DNA of 64,000 bases, from the NCBI GenBank assembly GCA_947166565.1, contig CAMVEL010000004.1, forward strand, positions 1-64,000. Reading direction: 5' to 3'. The notes below the pieces were generated by a model. That model made no database searches and was not told where the DNA came from. It was given only the letters and a program-made list of their open reading frames with translations. This stretch comes from an uncultured Erysipelotrichaceae bacterium. Its GTDB lineage: Bacteria; Bacillota_I; Bacilli_A; RFN20; CAG-826. The translations under genes were made by a program, and so were the position numbers. This document shows positions 37,481-46,526 of the stretch, in pieces. Positions within the stretch are counted from its first letter, which is position 1, and the number at the start of each line of letters is the position of its first letter.

Positions 37481-39817
37481 ATGAATTCCTTTAAAGACAT
37501 GCTGTTAATTTGCATAGCCTGCTTGTGCTCCGCTTTTTTTCTTGGAAAAGATGGGGTTTCAAACAACGGCGATGCGGAAATAGTCGATCGAATAGATAAT
37601 TCCGATGCGGATATAGCCTTTGCATATGAAGGCCAAGTCAAGCGCGAAGTCCTCCCAGAGGATTTGTTTTCCATTGGGAACGCTTGGGGTATGGTCGGCT
37701 ACAATAGGTCTGTCCCGGCTACCGGCGCCGGCATCAAGGTCGGGATAATAGAAGGTGGAATCGTAGACCTTTCATCCTCGTTCAATGATTTTTCGTATTA
37801 CGGTCAGCCGTTCTCCTATCCGTATACCACCGAAGAGGCGAAATCGATGGAACACGCCCATAAAGTCGCGTCTATCTTGGGGGGCACGAAAGGGATAGCC
37901 CAAGACATATCGCTTGTTTTGGCGCGCCAAACAGATGGAAGCACAGGTTTTTTCGACTGCGTCTCCTATTTGATTGAGCAAGAACACGTCGATATCATTT
38001 CGTGCTCTTCTGGCTCTGATGTTAATTCGGGCGAATATTCATCACAGCGGTCTTGGGCTTTGGATAAAAAAATAAGAGAAAGCGGAGTTTTGTTTGTTCA
38101 GGCGATAGGGAATCATAAATCCACCGAAGTTAACTACGCAATATGCCAATCTTTAGCACACAATGTCCTTTCAGTCGGGGCCTGCGACAAAGAAGGGAAT
38201 TCTTGCGATGATTTCAACCGGTATGGAATAAAACCCGAATACGACGACAAGGTCCTCGGTGTCAAACTCCTCGCTCCGGGGAAGTCGTTATATGGGATAC
38301 CAGGGATACTAGATGATCAGCTCATTTATCATAGCGAGATTACAAACATTGAAGAAAAAATTAACGGAACGAGCTTCTCCACCCCGATGGTGGCCGGGAT
38401 AGCCGCTTTGCTCATGCAGGAATTCCCGTCGCTGAGGGGCCATCCCGAACTCATGATCCCGTTGCTTTGCAACACCGCGAGGCCCGCCGCAAACCAAACA
38501 ACTGTCCCATCTTATAGACAGGGTTTCGGCATAGTCGACTACCAAAGGGCCAGGTCGGCCGCCGCGGCGCTCTACTCGTCGCAGGTCGATGGGCAGAGCG
38601 AGCAGGGGGACGTGCTATATTCCGGGAGCGTGTCGCTCTCGCCGGGGGAGACGCTAAAGGCGGTGGCCGCGACCCAGTCCAACATGCCGGCCACGGTCGG
38701 CGAGGCCATGGAGCCGGCGGACATGGATTTCGCCAGGGCATCGATAAGGCTCCTCGATTCGTCCGGCCAGACGATCGCCCAGTCGACGTCGAAGGCGAAC
38801 TCATCGTCCCTCTCCTACACGAACGGGCAGTCGTTCGCCTTCCTTTCCGTCGAGGTGTCCCTTTCCCACGCTTCGTCCTACGGCAGGCCCGAGAAGGTGG
38901 GGATCAGCGTATGGAAGGAGTCGGATCCCCCCGGCTCCATCTCGATAACGTCAGGGAACCAGCTAGACGGCCTTCCCGTCTTCTCCGTCTCCTTCCCCGA
39001 ATACCTTGACAGCCCTACGTCCAACCTGAGGCTCGTCATAACCGACTACCATTCGGTCCCCGTCGCGACGAGGCAGTACCTGCACCACACGGACACGGTC
39101 CAGCTGACCGCGGCTGAATGGGCGGCGGTCATAGACCTCCTGGGCCGCGAATACTACGCCTACCTCTTCTGGAGCCAGCCCTCGGGATCAGGGCTCCCCA
39201 ATTTCCTTTTCAGCAGGCAGGTGGTGCTCTACGAGCCTACCACGTTCTCATCCGCCGTGCAGCTGACGCCGTCCTCGTTCGGATTCGAGGAGCAGTATTT
39301 CTTCTACCAAAAGAACAAGACTCTCACGGTCGGCGGCCTCCAGATACAGACAAGCAGGCTCCGCTGCGGATACATTCAGGAACAGTACGTCAACCTGTCG
39401 CCGAAGAGGCAGGGGGCGGGCAGCGCCTTCCTTGAGCTGACGTTCGACGCGACAATCTATAGGTGGATGGTGGGGTTCACCATCTGGAAGGATCTGGAAC
39501 TAACCGTTAGCGCCGGCGACACCGCGACGCTGTCGTACCTTTCGACCAACAACGTCTGGACGCCGTACCTCGACCTGCTTTCCGACGTTACCCTCCCCGA
39601 GAGGAGGTCGGAGGTCATCAGGATACAAAGCGGGACGCCGATCAGGGGGCTAAGGATCCAGGCCACATCCACCCAGGCCCCGACGAGGAACCTTGGCAGG
39701 CTCTGCGTCGACGACATCGTCCTCTCGACCGACCAGAACGCCGGCGCCTTCATCACGGGAGGCTACTATCCAGTTGTGGTCAGGGAATCTTTCAGAGCGG
39801 AGGTAAACCCATGGTAA
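37481..39817 (+). CDS. Secreted S8 (subtilisin-like) serine protease, copy 2
   Basis: 778 residues with the same layout as copy 1: signal peptide (about 1-22), REVLPEDLFSIGNAWGMVGYN, then catalytic H125 (EHAHKV), N211 (QAIGN) and S298 (GTSFSTPMVAG). The usual catalytic aspartate position again reads a glutamate (VGIIE, E91). From about residue 300 the sequence is identical to copy 1 down to the nucleotide until residue about 755; the N-terminal half differs at many sites, including synonymous ones. Overlaps the following lipoprotein gene by 7 nt. Confidence 0.88.
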   Translation: MNSFKDMLLICIACLCSAFFLGKDGVSNNGDAEIVDRIDNSDADIAFAYEGQVKREVLPEDLFSIGNAWGMVGYNRSVPATGAGIKVGIIEGGIVDLSSSFNDFSYYGQPFSYPYTTEEAKSMEHAHKVASILGGTKGIAQDISLVLARQTDGSTGFFDCVSYLIEQEHVDIISCSSGSDVNSGEYSSQRSWALDKKIRESGVLFVQAIGNHKSTEVNYAICQSLAHNVLSVGACDKEGNSCDDFNRYGIKPEYDDKVLGVKLLAPGKSLYGIPGILDDQLIYHSEITNIEEKINGTSFSTPMVAGIAALLMQEFPSLRGHPELMIPLLCNTARPAANQTTVPSYRQGFGIVDYQRARSAAAALYSSQVDGQSEQGDVLYSGSVSLSPGETLKAVAATQSNMPATVGEAMEPADMDFARASIRLLDSSGQTIAQSTSKANSSSLSYTNGQSFAFLSVEVSLSHASSYGRPEKVGISVWKESDPPGSISITSGNQLDGLPVFSVSFPEYLDSPTSNLRLVITDYHSVPVATRQYLHHTDTVQLTAAEWAAVIDLLGREYYAYLFWSQPSGSGLPNFLFSRQVVLYEPTTFSSAVQLTPSSFGFEEQYFFYQKNKTLTVGGLQIQTSRLRCGYIQEQYVNLSPKRQGAGSAFLELTFDATIYRWMVGFTIWKDLELTVSAGDTATLSYLSTNNVWTPYLDLLSDVTLPERRSEVIRIQSGTPIRGLRIQATSTQAPTRNLGRLCVDDIVLSTDQNAGAFITGGYYPVVVRESFRAEVNPW
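38379..39746 (+). repeat. 1,368-bp direct repeat, copy 2
   Basis: Matches 31766-33133 at every position compared. Both copies lie in the same orientation, 5.2 kb apart, so recombination between them would delete or duplicate the intervening genes (lipoprotein, RDD-like protein, two-helix protein, binding protein). Confidence 0.93.
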
Positions 39818-40743
39818 TGAAAAGAGTTGCGTATTTTAGTTTTGCGTTGTTATTGGCGTGTTTTTCCTGCAATCCATCCACGACAGAGGCGCCTTCCGAA
39901 TATCATTCCACCGAGGGAAGCGAGATAGATGTTACTTCGTCCGATCCAGACCTCTTTTTGAAGATACCGAGTGGTTTTGAAGTCGCCATCGAGCCCTACC
40001 GCGAACACCCCCTCGGCTTCCTTCCGCTTGGTGCGACCGTCGATGTCGAAGTCAGGCCGTTTCTGACCGAGAACGGCCGTACGAGACATTATCTTGCCTT
40101 CTATGAGTTTTTCAGGATCGACTTTGGGCCGGAGACGACGGTCGTAAAAGACACCAACGACATCATAGCCACCGTCTTCAGCCCACAATACAAATACCAC
40201 GACGTCTCTCACTTTTCGTATTCCATCAAGGTTGAGAAAAAGGTCAGTTCCATCAAGGCCCACATAAGCTACATCGAGCCGTTCGAGTGGGATATCGAGA
40301 TACCTGTCTGTGATGTGGCTTCCAGCATGACCTCCTATTATTTGGACAAGGACGCGAGATATTCTCCACTCAATACAGGCGTTGATTATCCAAGGAACTT
40401 CTTCGTCGAGAGAGCCAACAGCCGTTCGGAACTAATTGACATCGCGCGCAAATGGTGCGTCAGTAAACTGCCGAAGTTCGATGATTCCGTCTTCGAGGAC
40501 AATTACGTAGCCGTGGCTTTCCTCTACGTGGACCCGGACCGCAGCCTACGCTTCGATTCGTCCTACGATTATGATGGGGCCTTCAACGCGGTCTTCATAC
40601 AAGAAATTCCGCCAAGCTATTTTATTGACGAACTTATGATTATGAGATCAAGAAACATCGGCATCTGCTATTTCACGATTAGAAGGGACCTTGGGTACAA
40701 CGAATACCTCTTTAAATGTATTGAGGTCCCCCTTCCGGAATAA
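39811..40743 (+). CDS. Lipoprotein paired with subtilase copy 2
   Basis: 310 residues. The signal sequence ends near ACFSC (cysteine about 20), followed by a short S/T/E-rich linker. Paralogue of the 33198 lipoprotein with weak overall identity but shared DYP...FFVERAN, IARKW, EDNYVAVAFLY and a final RRDLGYNEY block. Start overlaps the subtilase stop with a conserved GGAGGTAAACCC upstream. Unlike the protease C-termini, the two lipoproteins have not been homogenised, so they probably diversify with the variable catalytic halves. Confidence 0.82.
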   Translation: MVMKRVAYFSFALLLACFSCNPSTTEAPSEYHSTEGSEIDVTSSDPDLFLKIPSGFEVAIEPYREHPLGFLPLGATVDVEVRPFLTENGRTRHYLAFYEFFRIDFGPETTVVKDTNDIIATVFSPQYKYHDVSHFSYSIKVEKKVSSIKAHISYIEPFEWDIEIPVCDVASSMTSYYLDKDARYSPLNTGVDYPRNFFVERANSRSELIDIARKWCVSKLPKFDDSVFEDNYVAVAFLYVDPDRSLRFDSSYDYDGAFNAVFIQEIPPSYFIDELMIMRSRNIGICYFTIRRDLGYNEYLFKCIEVPLPE

Positions 40744-40860
40744 CAAACCAATTGATCGTACTATCCATATATTGTTTATGGATTTGTGGAAGAGCAAGAA
40801 GCAAAACAAAAGTCGATTGCGGTTTTATGATGTCCAAAAAGCGTTTTCGCTATGATGCCC

Positions 40861-41820
40861 CTATCCTTTTATGCCGGCTCGGCCCGTTCCGCGCATGATG
40901 TGCTTACGGAAGATGACGTAGATGATTAGGAATGGCACGACGGTCAGAACCGAGGCGGTCATCTGCCAGCTATATTGGGTGATGTAATTCCCGTCAGGCC
41001 CTTGCATCGTTAGGGCTCCCTTACGGATGATGACCGATATCAAGGTATCGGAATTGTTATAGACGACCAAAGAAGGCCATATGTATCCGTTCCATGAGGA
41101 GATGAAGGAGAGGATGGTGATCGTTATGAGGGTCGGGGAGGCAAGAGGGACCATGACCTTCCATAGGTATCCCCAGTCGGTTTTGCCGTCAATCTTTGCA
41201 GCAAGATAGAGTTCGTTTGGAATCTGAAGGAAGCTTTGCCTAAGCAAATAGATATAGAAGGAGCTTGCGATAAGAGGGATTATCATCGCGATAATCGCCT
41301 GGAATGTGGTTTGTTCCAAACCTGTCAAACCCAAATTCGATAGGGTAACATAATTGGAAATCGCGAGCAGTTCGCCTGGAATCATCATGGTGGCCAAGAA
41401 GGCGATGAAGAGGACGTCCCTTCCTTTGAAGGTAAGCCTAGCGAAGGCAAAGGCCGCGAGGATTGTCGTCAATAACTGCAAAACGGTGATTGAAGTAGCG
41501 ACCAACAAAGTTATGGCTACATGATGGAAATAGTTGAGACGTGTAAACGTTTCCGAATAGTTGTAAGCGATATTCTCCGCCAAAGAAGCGAATTCAGGGA
41601 TCATCCTTCCATTAAGGATTGAGCTTTCGTCCATGAACGAAGCAGCGATCATGTAATAGAAGGGGAAGAAAGCTAAGGCCGCGGCAAGGAAAAGGAAAAC
41701 ATAGGTAATGACTAGACCGACGATTTTCAATACACGGTCTCTCTTTCCTTGCTTGACGCTGTCCTTATCCCTATTAGGAATCACGAGGACTAGTTTGGTA
41801 TCGATAACATCTTTTCTCAT
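40861..41820 (-). CDS. ABC sugar-type permease (MalG/UgpE-like)
   Basis: 319 residues from ATG 41820; an earlier in-frame ATG at 41913 lies inside the preceding gene. Six hydrophobic segments and the cytoplasmic EAA loop (ELYLAAKIDGKTDWGYLWKVMVPLASPTL) that docks on the ATPase. The C-terminus GTGRAGIKG is shared with the homologue at 52328. It starts 1 nt after the stop of the partner permease. Followed by a tiny hairpin with T5 (AGCG-AAAA-CGCT, about 40842-40825). Confidence 0.9.
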   Translation of the reverse strand: MRKDVIDTKLVLVIPNRDKDSVKQGKRDRVLKIVGLVITYVFLFLAAALAFFPFYYMIAASFMDESSILNGRMIPEFASLAENIAYNYSETFTRLNYFHHVAITLLVATSITVLQLLTTILAAFAFARLTFKGRDVLFIAFLATMMIPGELLAISNYVTLSNLGLTGLEQTTFQAIIAMIIPLIASSFYIYLLRQSFLQIPNELYLAAKIDGKTDWGYLWKVMVPLASPTLITITILSFISSWNGYIWPSLVVYNNSDTLISVIIRKGALTMQGPDGNYITQYSWQMTASVLTVVPFLIIYVIFRKHIMRGTGRAGIKG

Positions 41821-41821
41821 A

Positions 41822-42772
41822 TCAATACACCACCAATCTCTTGGATATCCTAAGTTCCACAATGGTAAAACCAAGGATGACGAGCAAGAGGATGACTGCC
41901 GCCGCCGAAGCAAATTGCGAGGAAGTCGTCCAATTGGTTCCCTGCATCATATCGTAGATATAATAGACAATCGTATATAAATCGTTGGAGGAAGCGACCG
42001 CGGTTGAGGAATAGGAACGGTTGAGCAAACCGATGATGGAACTATATTCCTTGAAGGCGGTGATGAAACTCGTTACGGAGATATAGAGGATCTGCGGGGA
42101 AAGGAGGGGGATGATAATCCTTCTGCTGGCTTTGCCTTTGCTCGCCCCATCTACTCTAGCCGCGTCGAAATATTGTTGGTCTATGTTTTGGAGTCCCGAG
42201 AGGAAAATCAGAATCTTATAGGGAAGTGCGGTCCAAATGATATAGATGCATAAGACGGTCATACAGCTTCCCCACGTGGCATAAACCGGGTTTATCCAAG
42301 GGATATTGAGGTGGAAGATTGTGTTGAAGACGCCCCCGTTAGCGAAAATTACCGCGAATACCATGCCGATTGCGATGACGTTCGTGACATAGGGCATGAA
42401 GAAAACGGTTTGGAAAAATTTCTTTAAGGCTTTGATGTTATGGATTGCTAAGGCGATCAACAAGGCGATGATAACGGAAATCGGAACCGTCACGAAGGTG
42501 ATGAACATCGTATTCCAAAAAGCGCTTGGCCCCGAGAAGGAGAAGAAAGTCGTGTTATAAACACCGCTCCCTTCATAACGTTCCGCTAAACCTAGGATAT
42601 AGGCATAGTTATAAAAGGTGAAACCCTTATGGACGCCCGTTGAGACGTTGTAGTCTTTCAAAAACGAAACATAGACCGTATTAAGGATTGGGAAAAAGGT
42701 AAAAATCCCCATCAAGATGAGGACGGGGGCAAGATAGAACCACGCTTTGTAATTATTCCGTTTCTCGTCCAT
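41822..42772 (-). CDS. ABC sugar-type permease (MalF/UgpA-like)
   Basis: 316 residues with six hydrophobic segments (first at about 12-32) and an EAA loop near QQYFDAARVDGASKGKASRR. It should pair with the MalG-like permease next to it. Its start is 1 nt from the stop of the ATPase gene, so the three genes form a tight operon. Substrate not known; the family covers sugars, polyols and glycerophosphodiesters. Confidence 0.9.
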   Translation of the reverse strand: MDEKRNNYKAWFYLAPVLILMGIFTFFPILNTVYVSFLKDYNVSTGVHKGFTFYNYAYILGLAERYEGSGVYNTTFFSFSGPSAFWNTMFITFVTVPISVIIALLIALAIHNIKALKKFFQTVFFMPYVTNVIAIGMVFAVIFANGGVFNTIFHLNIPWINPVYATWGSCMTVLCIYIIWTALPYKILIFLSGLQNIDQQYFDAARVDGASKGKASRRIIIPLLSPQILYISVTSFITAFKEYSSIIGLLNRSYSSTAVASSNDLYTIVYYIYDMMQGTNWTTSSQFASAAAVILLLVILGFTIVELRISKRLVVY

Positions 42773-42773
42773 C

Positions 42774-44222
42774 CTAAATCTCTATTCTTTCTCCACTGAC
42801 GCTATCGAAGACATAGATTTTGTTTTTCCTTAGGGCGAATTTGATGGTCCCGGTTTTCGCTTCGATATCGGAATCGACGATCAATTTGATGGTCCCCTCC
42901 TCGGAATAAGGAGAAGTGCAATAAAGCTGAAGGTCCCTTCCTTGGGTGAGGACATTCGTGCATTCAAGGGTCAAAACCTTTTCCTTTCCTTCGGCCTCTT
43001 CCGCCATCAAAAAGCCTTCTGGTCTAATTCCCACCATGACTTTTTGATAAGGAATCGTTGGAGGGACATTCATGATTTTTTCTTCACCGATGAAAAGTCC
43101 GCCTTCTTTTATTTCGCCATAGAAGACGTTTATCGGGGGCGTGCCTAGGAATTTGGCGACGAAAAGGCAATTGGGGTTACGGTAGACTTCCTGTGGATGG
43201 CCGACTTGACGGACGAATCCTTTTTCCATGACGACGATTTGATCACAGATGGACATGGCCTCTTCTTGGTCATGGGTGACGAAGATCGTAGTAATGCCGG
43301 TTTCCTGCTGAATGCGGCGGATTTCCTCCCTTGTTTGGATACGGAGTCTAGCATCGAGGTTTGATAGCGGCTCATCGAGAAGGAGGACGCTTGGACGTTT
43401 GACAAGGGCACGGGCAATCGCGACGCGTTGTTGTTGTCCGCCTGAGAGTTCACTTGGCTTGCGATTGAGGAGGTTTTCGATTTGAACGAGTTTCGAAACC
43501 GCCCTAATTCGTGCGTCTTTCTCGGGTTTTGTTAGACTGCGTTCAATCTCCCTTGGGGAACCGTTGCGAAGGATTTCATAGGATTCGTTGACCGTTAAAC
43601 CCTTCATGGCCAGCTTATCGGTTTCCAGCTTCGATTTTTCTTCACTCCTTTTGATGGCTTCCTTGATTCTTTCCAGTCCGTTCTCACCATCTGGATCAAT
43701 CGAGATGATTTCCTTAGCCATATAGATGGAGGTCTCGAATTTCTCCGCGATGGCCCTTAATAAGGAAGTCAAAGTGTAGTCTTCTTTTCGTTTTTCGTTT
43801 TGGATAAGCGGCAATAAACCCCTGGAGGAAAGAATCTCCCTCCTTTTGGCCTCGCTTTCAAGGATAAGGTCCTTTTCGTTTTCCTTAACCTTGAGGTTAT
43901 CGAGAGGGAATTGGACGTTTTGGTAAACCGTTAGATGAGGGTAAAGCGCATAATTTTGGAAAACCAAACCAATCCCGCGTTTTTCCGGGGCCAAATCGGT
44001 GATGTTCTCATCGTTGAAATAGATGGAGCCGCTTGTTGGGGCCTTCAAGCCGGAAATGAGATAAAGGGTCGTGGATTTACCGCATCCCGATGGCCCAAGA
44101 AGGCCGATGAGTTCTCCGGAAGCAATCGTCAAATCCATATTGTTGACCGCGATTGTTTCGCTAACTTCTTTGCCTTTGACGTTTTTGAAGGACTTCGTTA
44201 ATTTGACTAGATTGATTTCCAT
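42774..44222 (-). CDS. ABC ATPase (MsmK/UgpC type) with ~120-residue insertion
   Basis: 482 residues. Walker [10 protein letters not shown] at 43-51, Q-loop FQNYALYPH near 88-96, signature LSGGQQQ at 259-265, Walker B and the VTHDQEEA switch follow, then a C-terminal regulatory (TOBE) domain. About 120 extra, charged, helical residues (about 113-232) separate the Q-loop and the signature, in the helical subdomain that contacts the permeases. Homologues in most bacteria lack this; mycoplasma UgpC-like ATPases have insertions at the same place. AGGA before the ATG; TATAAT at 44246-44241. Confidence 0.9.
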   Translation of the reverse strand: MEINLVKLTKSFKNVKGKEVSETIAVNNMDLTIASGELIGLLGPSGCGKSTTLYLISGLKAPTSGSIYFNDENITDLAPEKRGIGLVFQNYALYPHLTVYQNVQFPLDNLKVKENEKDLILESEAKRREILSSRGLLPLIQNEKRKEDYTLTSLLRAIAEKFETSIYMAKEIISIDPDGENGLERIKEAIKRSEEKSKLETDKLAMKGLTVNESYEILRNGSPREIERSLTKPEKDARIRAVSKLVQIENLLNRKPSELSGGQQQRVAIARALVKRPSVLLLDEPLSNLDARLRIQTREEIRRIQQETGITTIFVTHDQEEAMSICDQIVVMEKGFVRQVGHPQEVYRNPNCLFVAKFLGTPPINVFYGEIKEGGLFIGEEKIMNVPPTIPYQKVMVGIRPEGFLMAEEAEGKEKVLTLECTNVLTQGRDLQLYCTSPYSEEGTIKLIVDSDIEAKTGTIKFALRKNKIYVFDSVSGERIEI

Positions 44223-44240
44223 GGACTTTTCCTAAAAGGA

Positions 44241-44276
44241 ATTATATAGCAAATAATCTTTCAGCGCGCGCGAAAG
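44241..44276 (-). promoter_or_regulatory. Promoter and operator-like palindrome of the minus-strand ABC operon
   Basis: Minus-strand TATAAT at 44246-44241 with 18 nt to the ATG. Upstream, CTTTC-N9-GAAAG (44258-44276) with a GC-only centre forms a palindrome over the -35 region. The arms match the GAAAG...CTTTC half-sites of LacI/CcpA-type operators, in inverted order. Confidence 0.45.
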
Positions 44277-44296
44277 TATCGAGAAACAAACAACCT

Positions 44297-45205
44297 TTAA
44301 CGGGTGCCCGTTTTCCTTAGAAGCTCATCTTGGCTTTCGAATATCTCGTCTTGTTTGCCGTGCACTTCGTATAAACCGAAGATGAATTCGACGAGGCTTT
44401 GCCTCTCCTCTCTAACCGCGATTAACGTTATCGATACGAAATAAGGAACGAGAAGAAGCGGGACGGCAAGAAGGAACATCAACAAATACCTAACGAAGGC
44501 AAAAAGCAAATATCGACCCCATGTAGGCGAAATTCCCTTTACGTTAAGCAAATACATGTGGTTTAACTTCATTCCGATCGTTTGCTTTCCTTTATGGAAG
44601 ACCAACGGGAAGGCCACATAAAAGAAGAGATATGAGACCGTTAAGGCCACGACGATCGCGGAGGTTTGGACGATGATTAGGTTTCGTCTAGCTTCGTTAT
44701 ACCCGTTATTTGTCGATAGATATCCAGGGGCCTTATTCAGGGCTACGTCTTTATAGAAGGAGAGGTATTCCACATCGTAATCCGCGTTGGCCAATGACCT
44801 TATTCCGTCCTTGAACATGTTTTGACCATCCTTGGATTTGGCCGCGGCTTTGATTTTGCCATAATGGTCCTCACCTTTTACGAAATCGTTGAAAAAATAG
44901 GTAAGGGCACCATCGATCCTTGAGGATTTATCGTTCATGGGGATGCTTAGCTTATCCGTGATTTCCGCGATATTCGATAACGCCTCCCCCTCTTTTTGAT
45001 AGAGATGGGAAGAAAGAAGTATCTCGTCTCTTTTCGCGGATGATTCCACCGCTAGGGGGCTCATCCTCAATAAGGGGGTAAAGGCAAAGGAAAGAAGAAC
45101 GCCGAGCAAGGCGAACAAAAGGAAATCGAAAAAATGGGAGGAAAATAGGCGGAACCTCGTCGGTGATTCCCTCTCGATCGTTATTTGGGAACGGGCCTCA
45201 TCCAT
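44297..45205 (-). CDS. RDD-like membrane protein B with outside domain
   Basis: 302 residues from ATG 45205 (an earlier ATG at 45220 lies inside the upstream gene). First helix about 28-48, then about 110 residues outside, then helices near 165-190 and 225-260. GKQTIGMKLNHMYLLN resembles the RDD GxxLxGxKVVD segment, and RQSLVEFIFGLYEV near the end resembles its HDxLAGT segment. Its ATG overlaps the stop of the upstream RDD-like gene (ATGGATGA), so the two are coupled and probably form a complex. Confidence 0.65.
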   Translation of the reverse strand: MDEARSQITIERESPTRFRLFSSHFFDFLLFALLGVLLSFAFTPLLRMSPLAVESSAKRDEILLSSHLYQKEGEALSNIAEITDKLSIPMNDKSSRIDGALTYFFNDFVKGEDHYGKIKAAAKSKDGQNMFKDGIRSLANADYDVEYLSFYKDVALNKAPGYLSTNNGYNEARRNLIIVQTSAIVVALTVSYLFFYVAFPLVFHKGKQTIGMKLNHMYLLNVKGISPTWGRYLLFAFVRYLLMFLLAVPLLLVPYFVSITLIAVREERQSLVEFIFGLYEVHGKQDEIFESQDELLRKTGTR

Positions 45206-46343
45206 TGAAAAGCCCCCCATCCACCTGAACCATCTGCGCGGCTAGTTCCGAAATCGTTTGTTTTTGGCCGCGGGTTAAGAAAGTAAAGACATAGGAAACA
45301 AGCATCAATAGACCTGATATCGCCGCTAACATAAATAACGGCATGCCCCCTAGTATTGGGTATGAGAGGACATCGACGGATTTGGAACCATAGGCGAAAA
45401 GAAGGGCGATTATCGGAATGCCACATTGGATAAGCAGACAAATCGGGGTTCTGATAAGCAAAGAAACGACGGATATTTCTTTTCCTTTGTTGCTTCTAAA
45501 CGGCCGCTTAAGCATCTTTTCCACCACCGTTTGACCGTTTTTAAGGAAAAGAGGTAAAACGAAATAGTGGATTATGGTCACGAACAAATAGGCAAGGAAG
45601 GCTTCGCCGATCTTTTTCCCTTGGACCGATTTATAGGCTTGCTCATATTCCTTGAAGGTTGTCTGATATGGCAAATAATCCGTTTCCACTTCGCGAATCG
45701 CCTTTTCCAACAAATTAGCATACCTCGCTTGGAGCTTGTTTCTTAAGTCCGCCCCCTCTTTAAAGGAAGGGTTTCTGAATGCCTCATCTATTTTTTCCGC
45801 GGCCTCATTCAATAAATACGGGTATCCGTTATTTTCGAAGACGTTATCAAAACCATTACATAAAATAGCGGTATATGTCGATCCGTCTTTGATTTCATAG
45901 TCTTTTTGGGCGTATTCTGATATATGGGTCGGCTTAAATTGCTCATAGTAGGAGTAGAGCATATCGGTCTCTGGAGTTATTGGATTAACACTTCCGTAAA
46001 CCGTTTTGGAAAGCGAATCCTCGCTATGCCCGTTTTTCAATAGGGACGCATACGTCAAAGAGATGACATAGGAATTCGCGTTCTCGTCTACCGTGAGCAA
46101 AACCCCATTACGGTTTTTCCTTCCGAGGTTCGTCGTTTCTATGTAACCTTTGAGATCGGCTTCCTTATTCTGCAAAGTGGTTTGGTCTTCTTTGAAGGCC
46201 CCGGCGGAGGAAGCTATGGCGTCGACCCCAAAGAAAAGGATCGTCGAAACGATGCCAATCGTGAGGACGTTCAGCAGGAGACTTACAAGTTTTTGCCCCC
46301 TTTTTATGATCGGGGCGTCTGCATAGAGGGATACGCTTTTCAT
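45198..46343 (-). CDS. RDD-like membrane protein A with large outside domain
   Basis: 381 residues from ATG 46343. An in-frame GTG at 46367 lies in the spacer between -35 and -10 of its promoter, so it cannot be on the mRNA. First helix about 20-42, about 185 residues outside (YSYYEQF, YTAILCNGFD), then three or four helices. NGQTVVEKMLKRPFR and the end QTISELAAQMVQVDG fit the RDD pattern at the same positions as in its neighbour. First gene of a two-gene operon. Confidence 0.65.
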   Translation of the reverse strand: MKSVSLYADAPIIKRGQKLVSLLLNVLTIGIVSTILFFGVDAIASSAGAFKEDQTTLQNKEADLKGYIETTNLGRKNRNGVLLTVDENANSYVISLTYASLLKNGHSEDSLSKTVYGSVNPITPETDMLYSYYEQFKPTHISEYAQKDYEIKDGSTYTAILCNGFDNVFENNGYPYLLNEAAEKIDEAFRNPSFKEGADLRNKLQARYANLLEKAIREVETDYLPYQTTFKEYEQAYKSVQGKKIGEAFLAYLFVTIIHYFVLPLFLKNGQTVVEKMLKRPFRSNKGKEISVVSLLIRTPICLLIQCGIPIIALLFAYGSKSVDVLSYPILGGMPLFMLAAISGLLMLVSYVFTFLTRGQKQTISELAAQMVQVDGGLFNG

Positions 46344-46356
46344 GGCTCGATAAGAA

Positions 46357-46385
46357 ATGATATGCACACCCCTGTTTTATGTCAA
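46357..46385 (-). promoter_or_regulatory. Promoter of the two RDD-like genes
   Basis: Minus strand TTGACA (46385-46380), 17-nt spacer, TATCAT (46362-46357). The ATG at 46343 follows 13 nt after the -10, leaving a leader of about 6 nt. Confidence 0.88.
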
Positions 46386-46526
46386 AATGATTAACCCGTT
46401 TTTCCGTTTTTCGCATAGTCCAATCAAGGGATTTCTAGGGTGCTTAAAGAAGGCGAATTTTTGTCTATGAACGAGGCTTTTTCCTAGCCTTTTAAAGCTT
46501 TTGCGAAAACCTCTATTATTTTGCCC

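Noticed and set aside
30892-40743. Possible relation of the protease-lipoprotein pairs to the mycoplasma MIB-MIP immunoglobulin cleavage system
   Set aside because: Both involve a serine protease and a surface protein, but I see no sequence motif of MIB or MIP; the likeness is only organisational.
41535-41552. cre-like TGTAAACGTTTCC within the permease gene
   Set aside because: It is inside coding sequence far from a promoter, and one such match is expected by chance.
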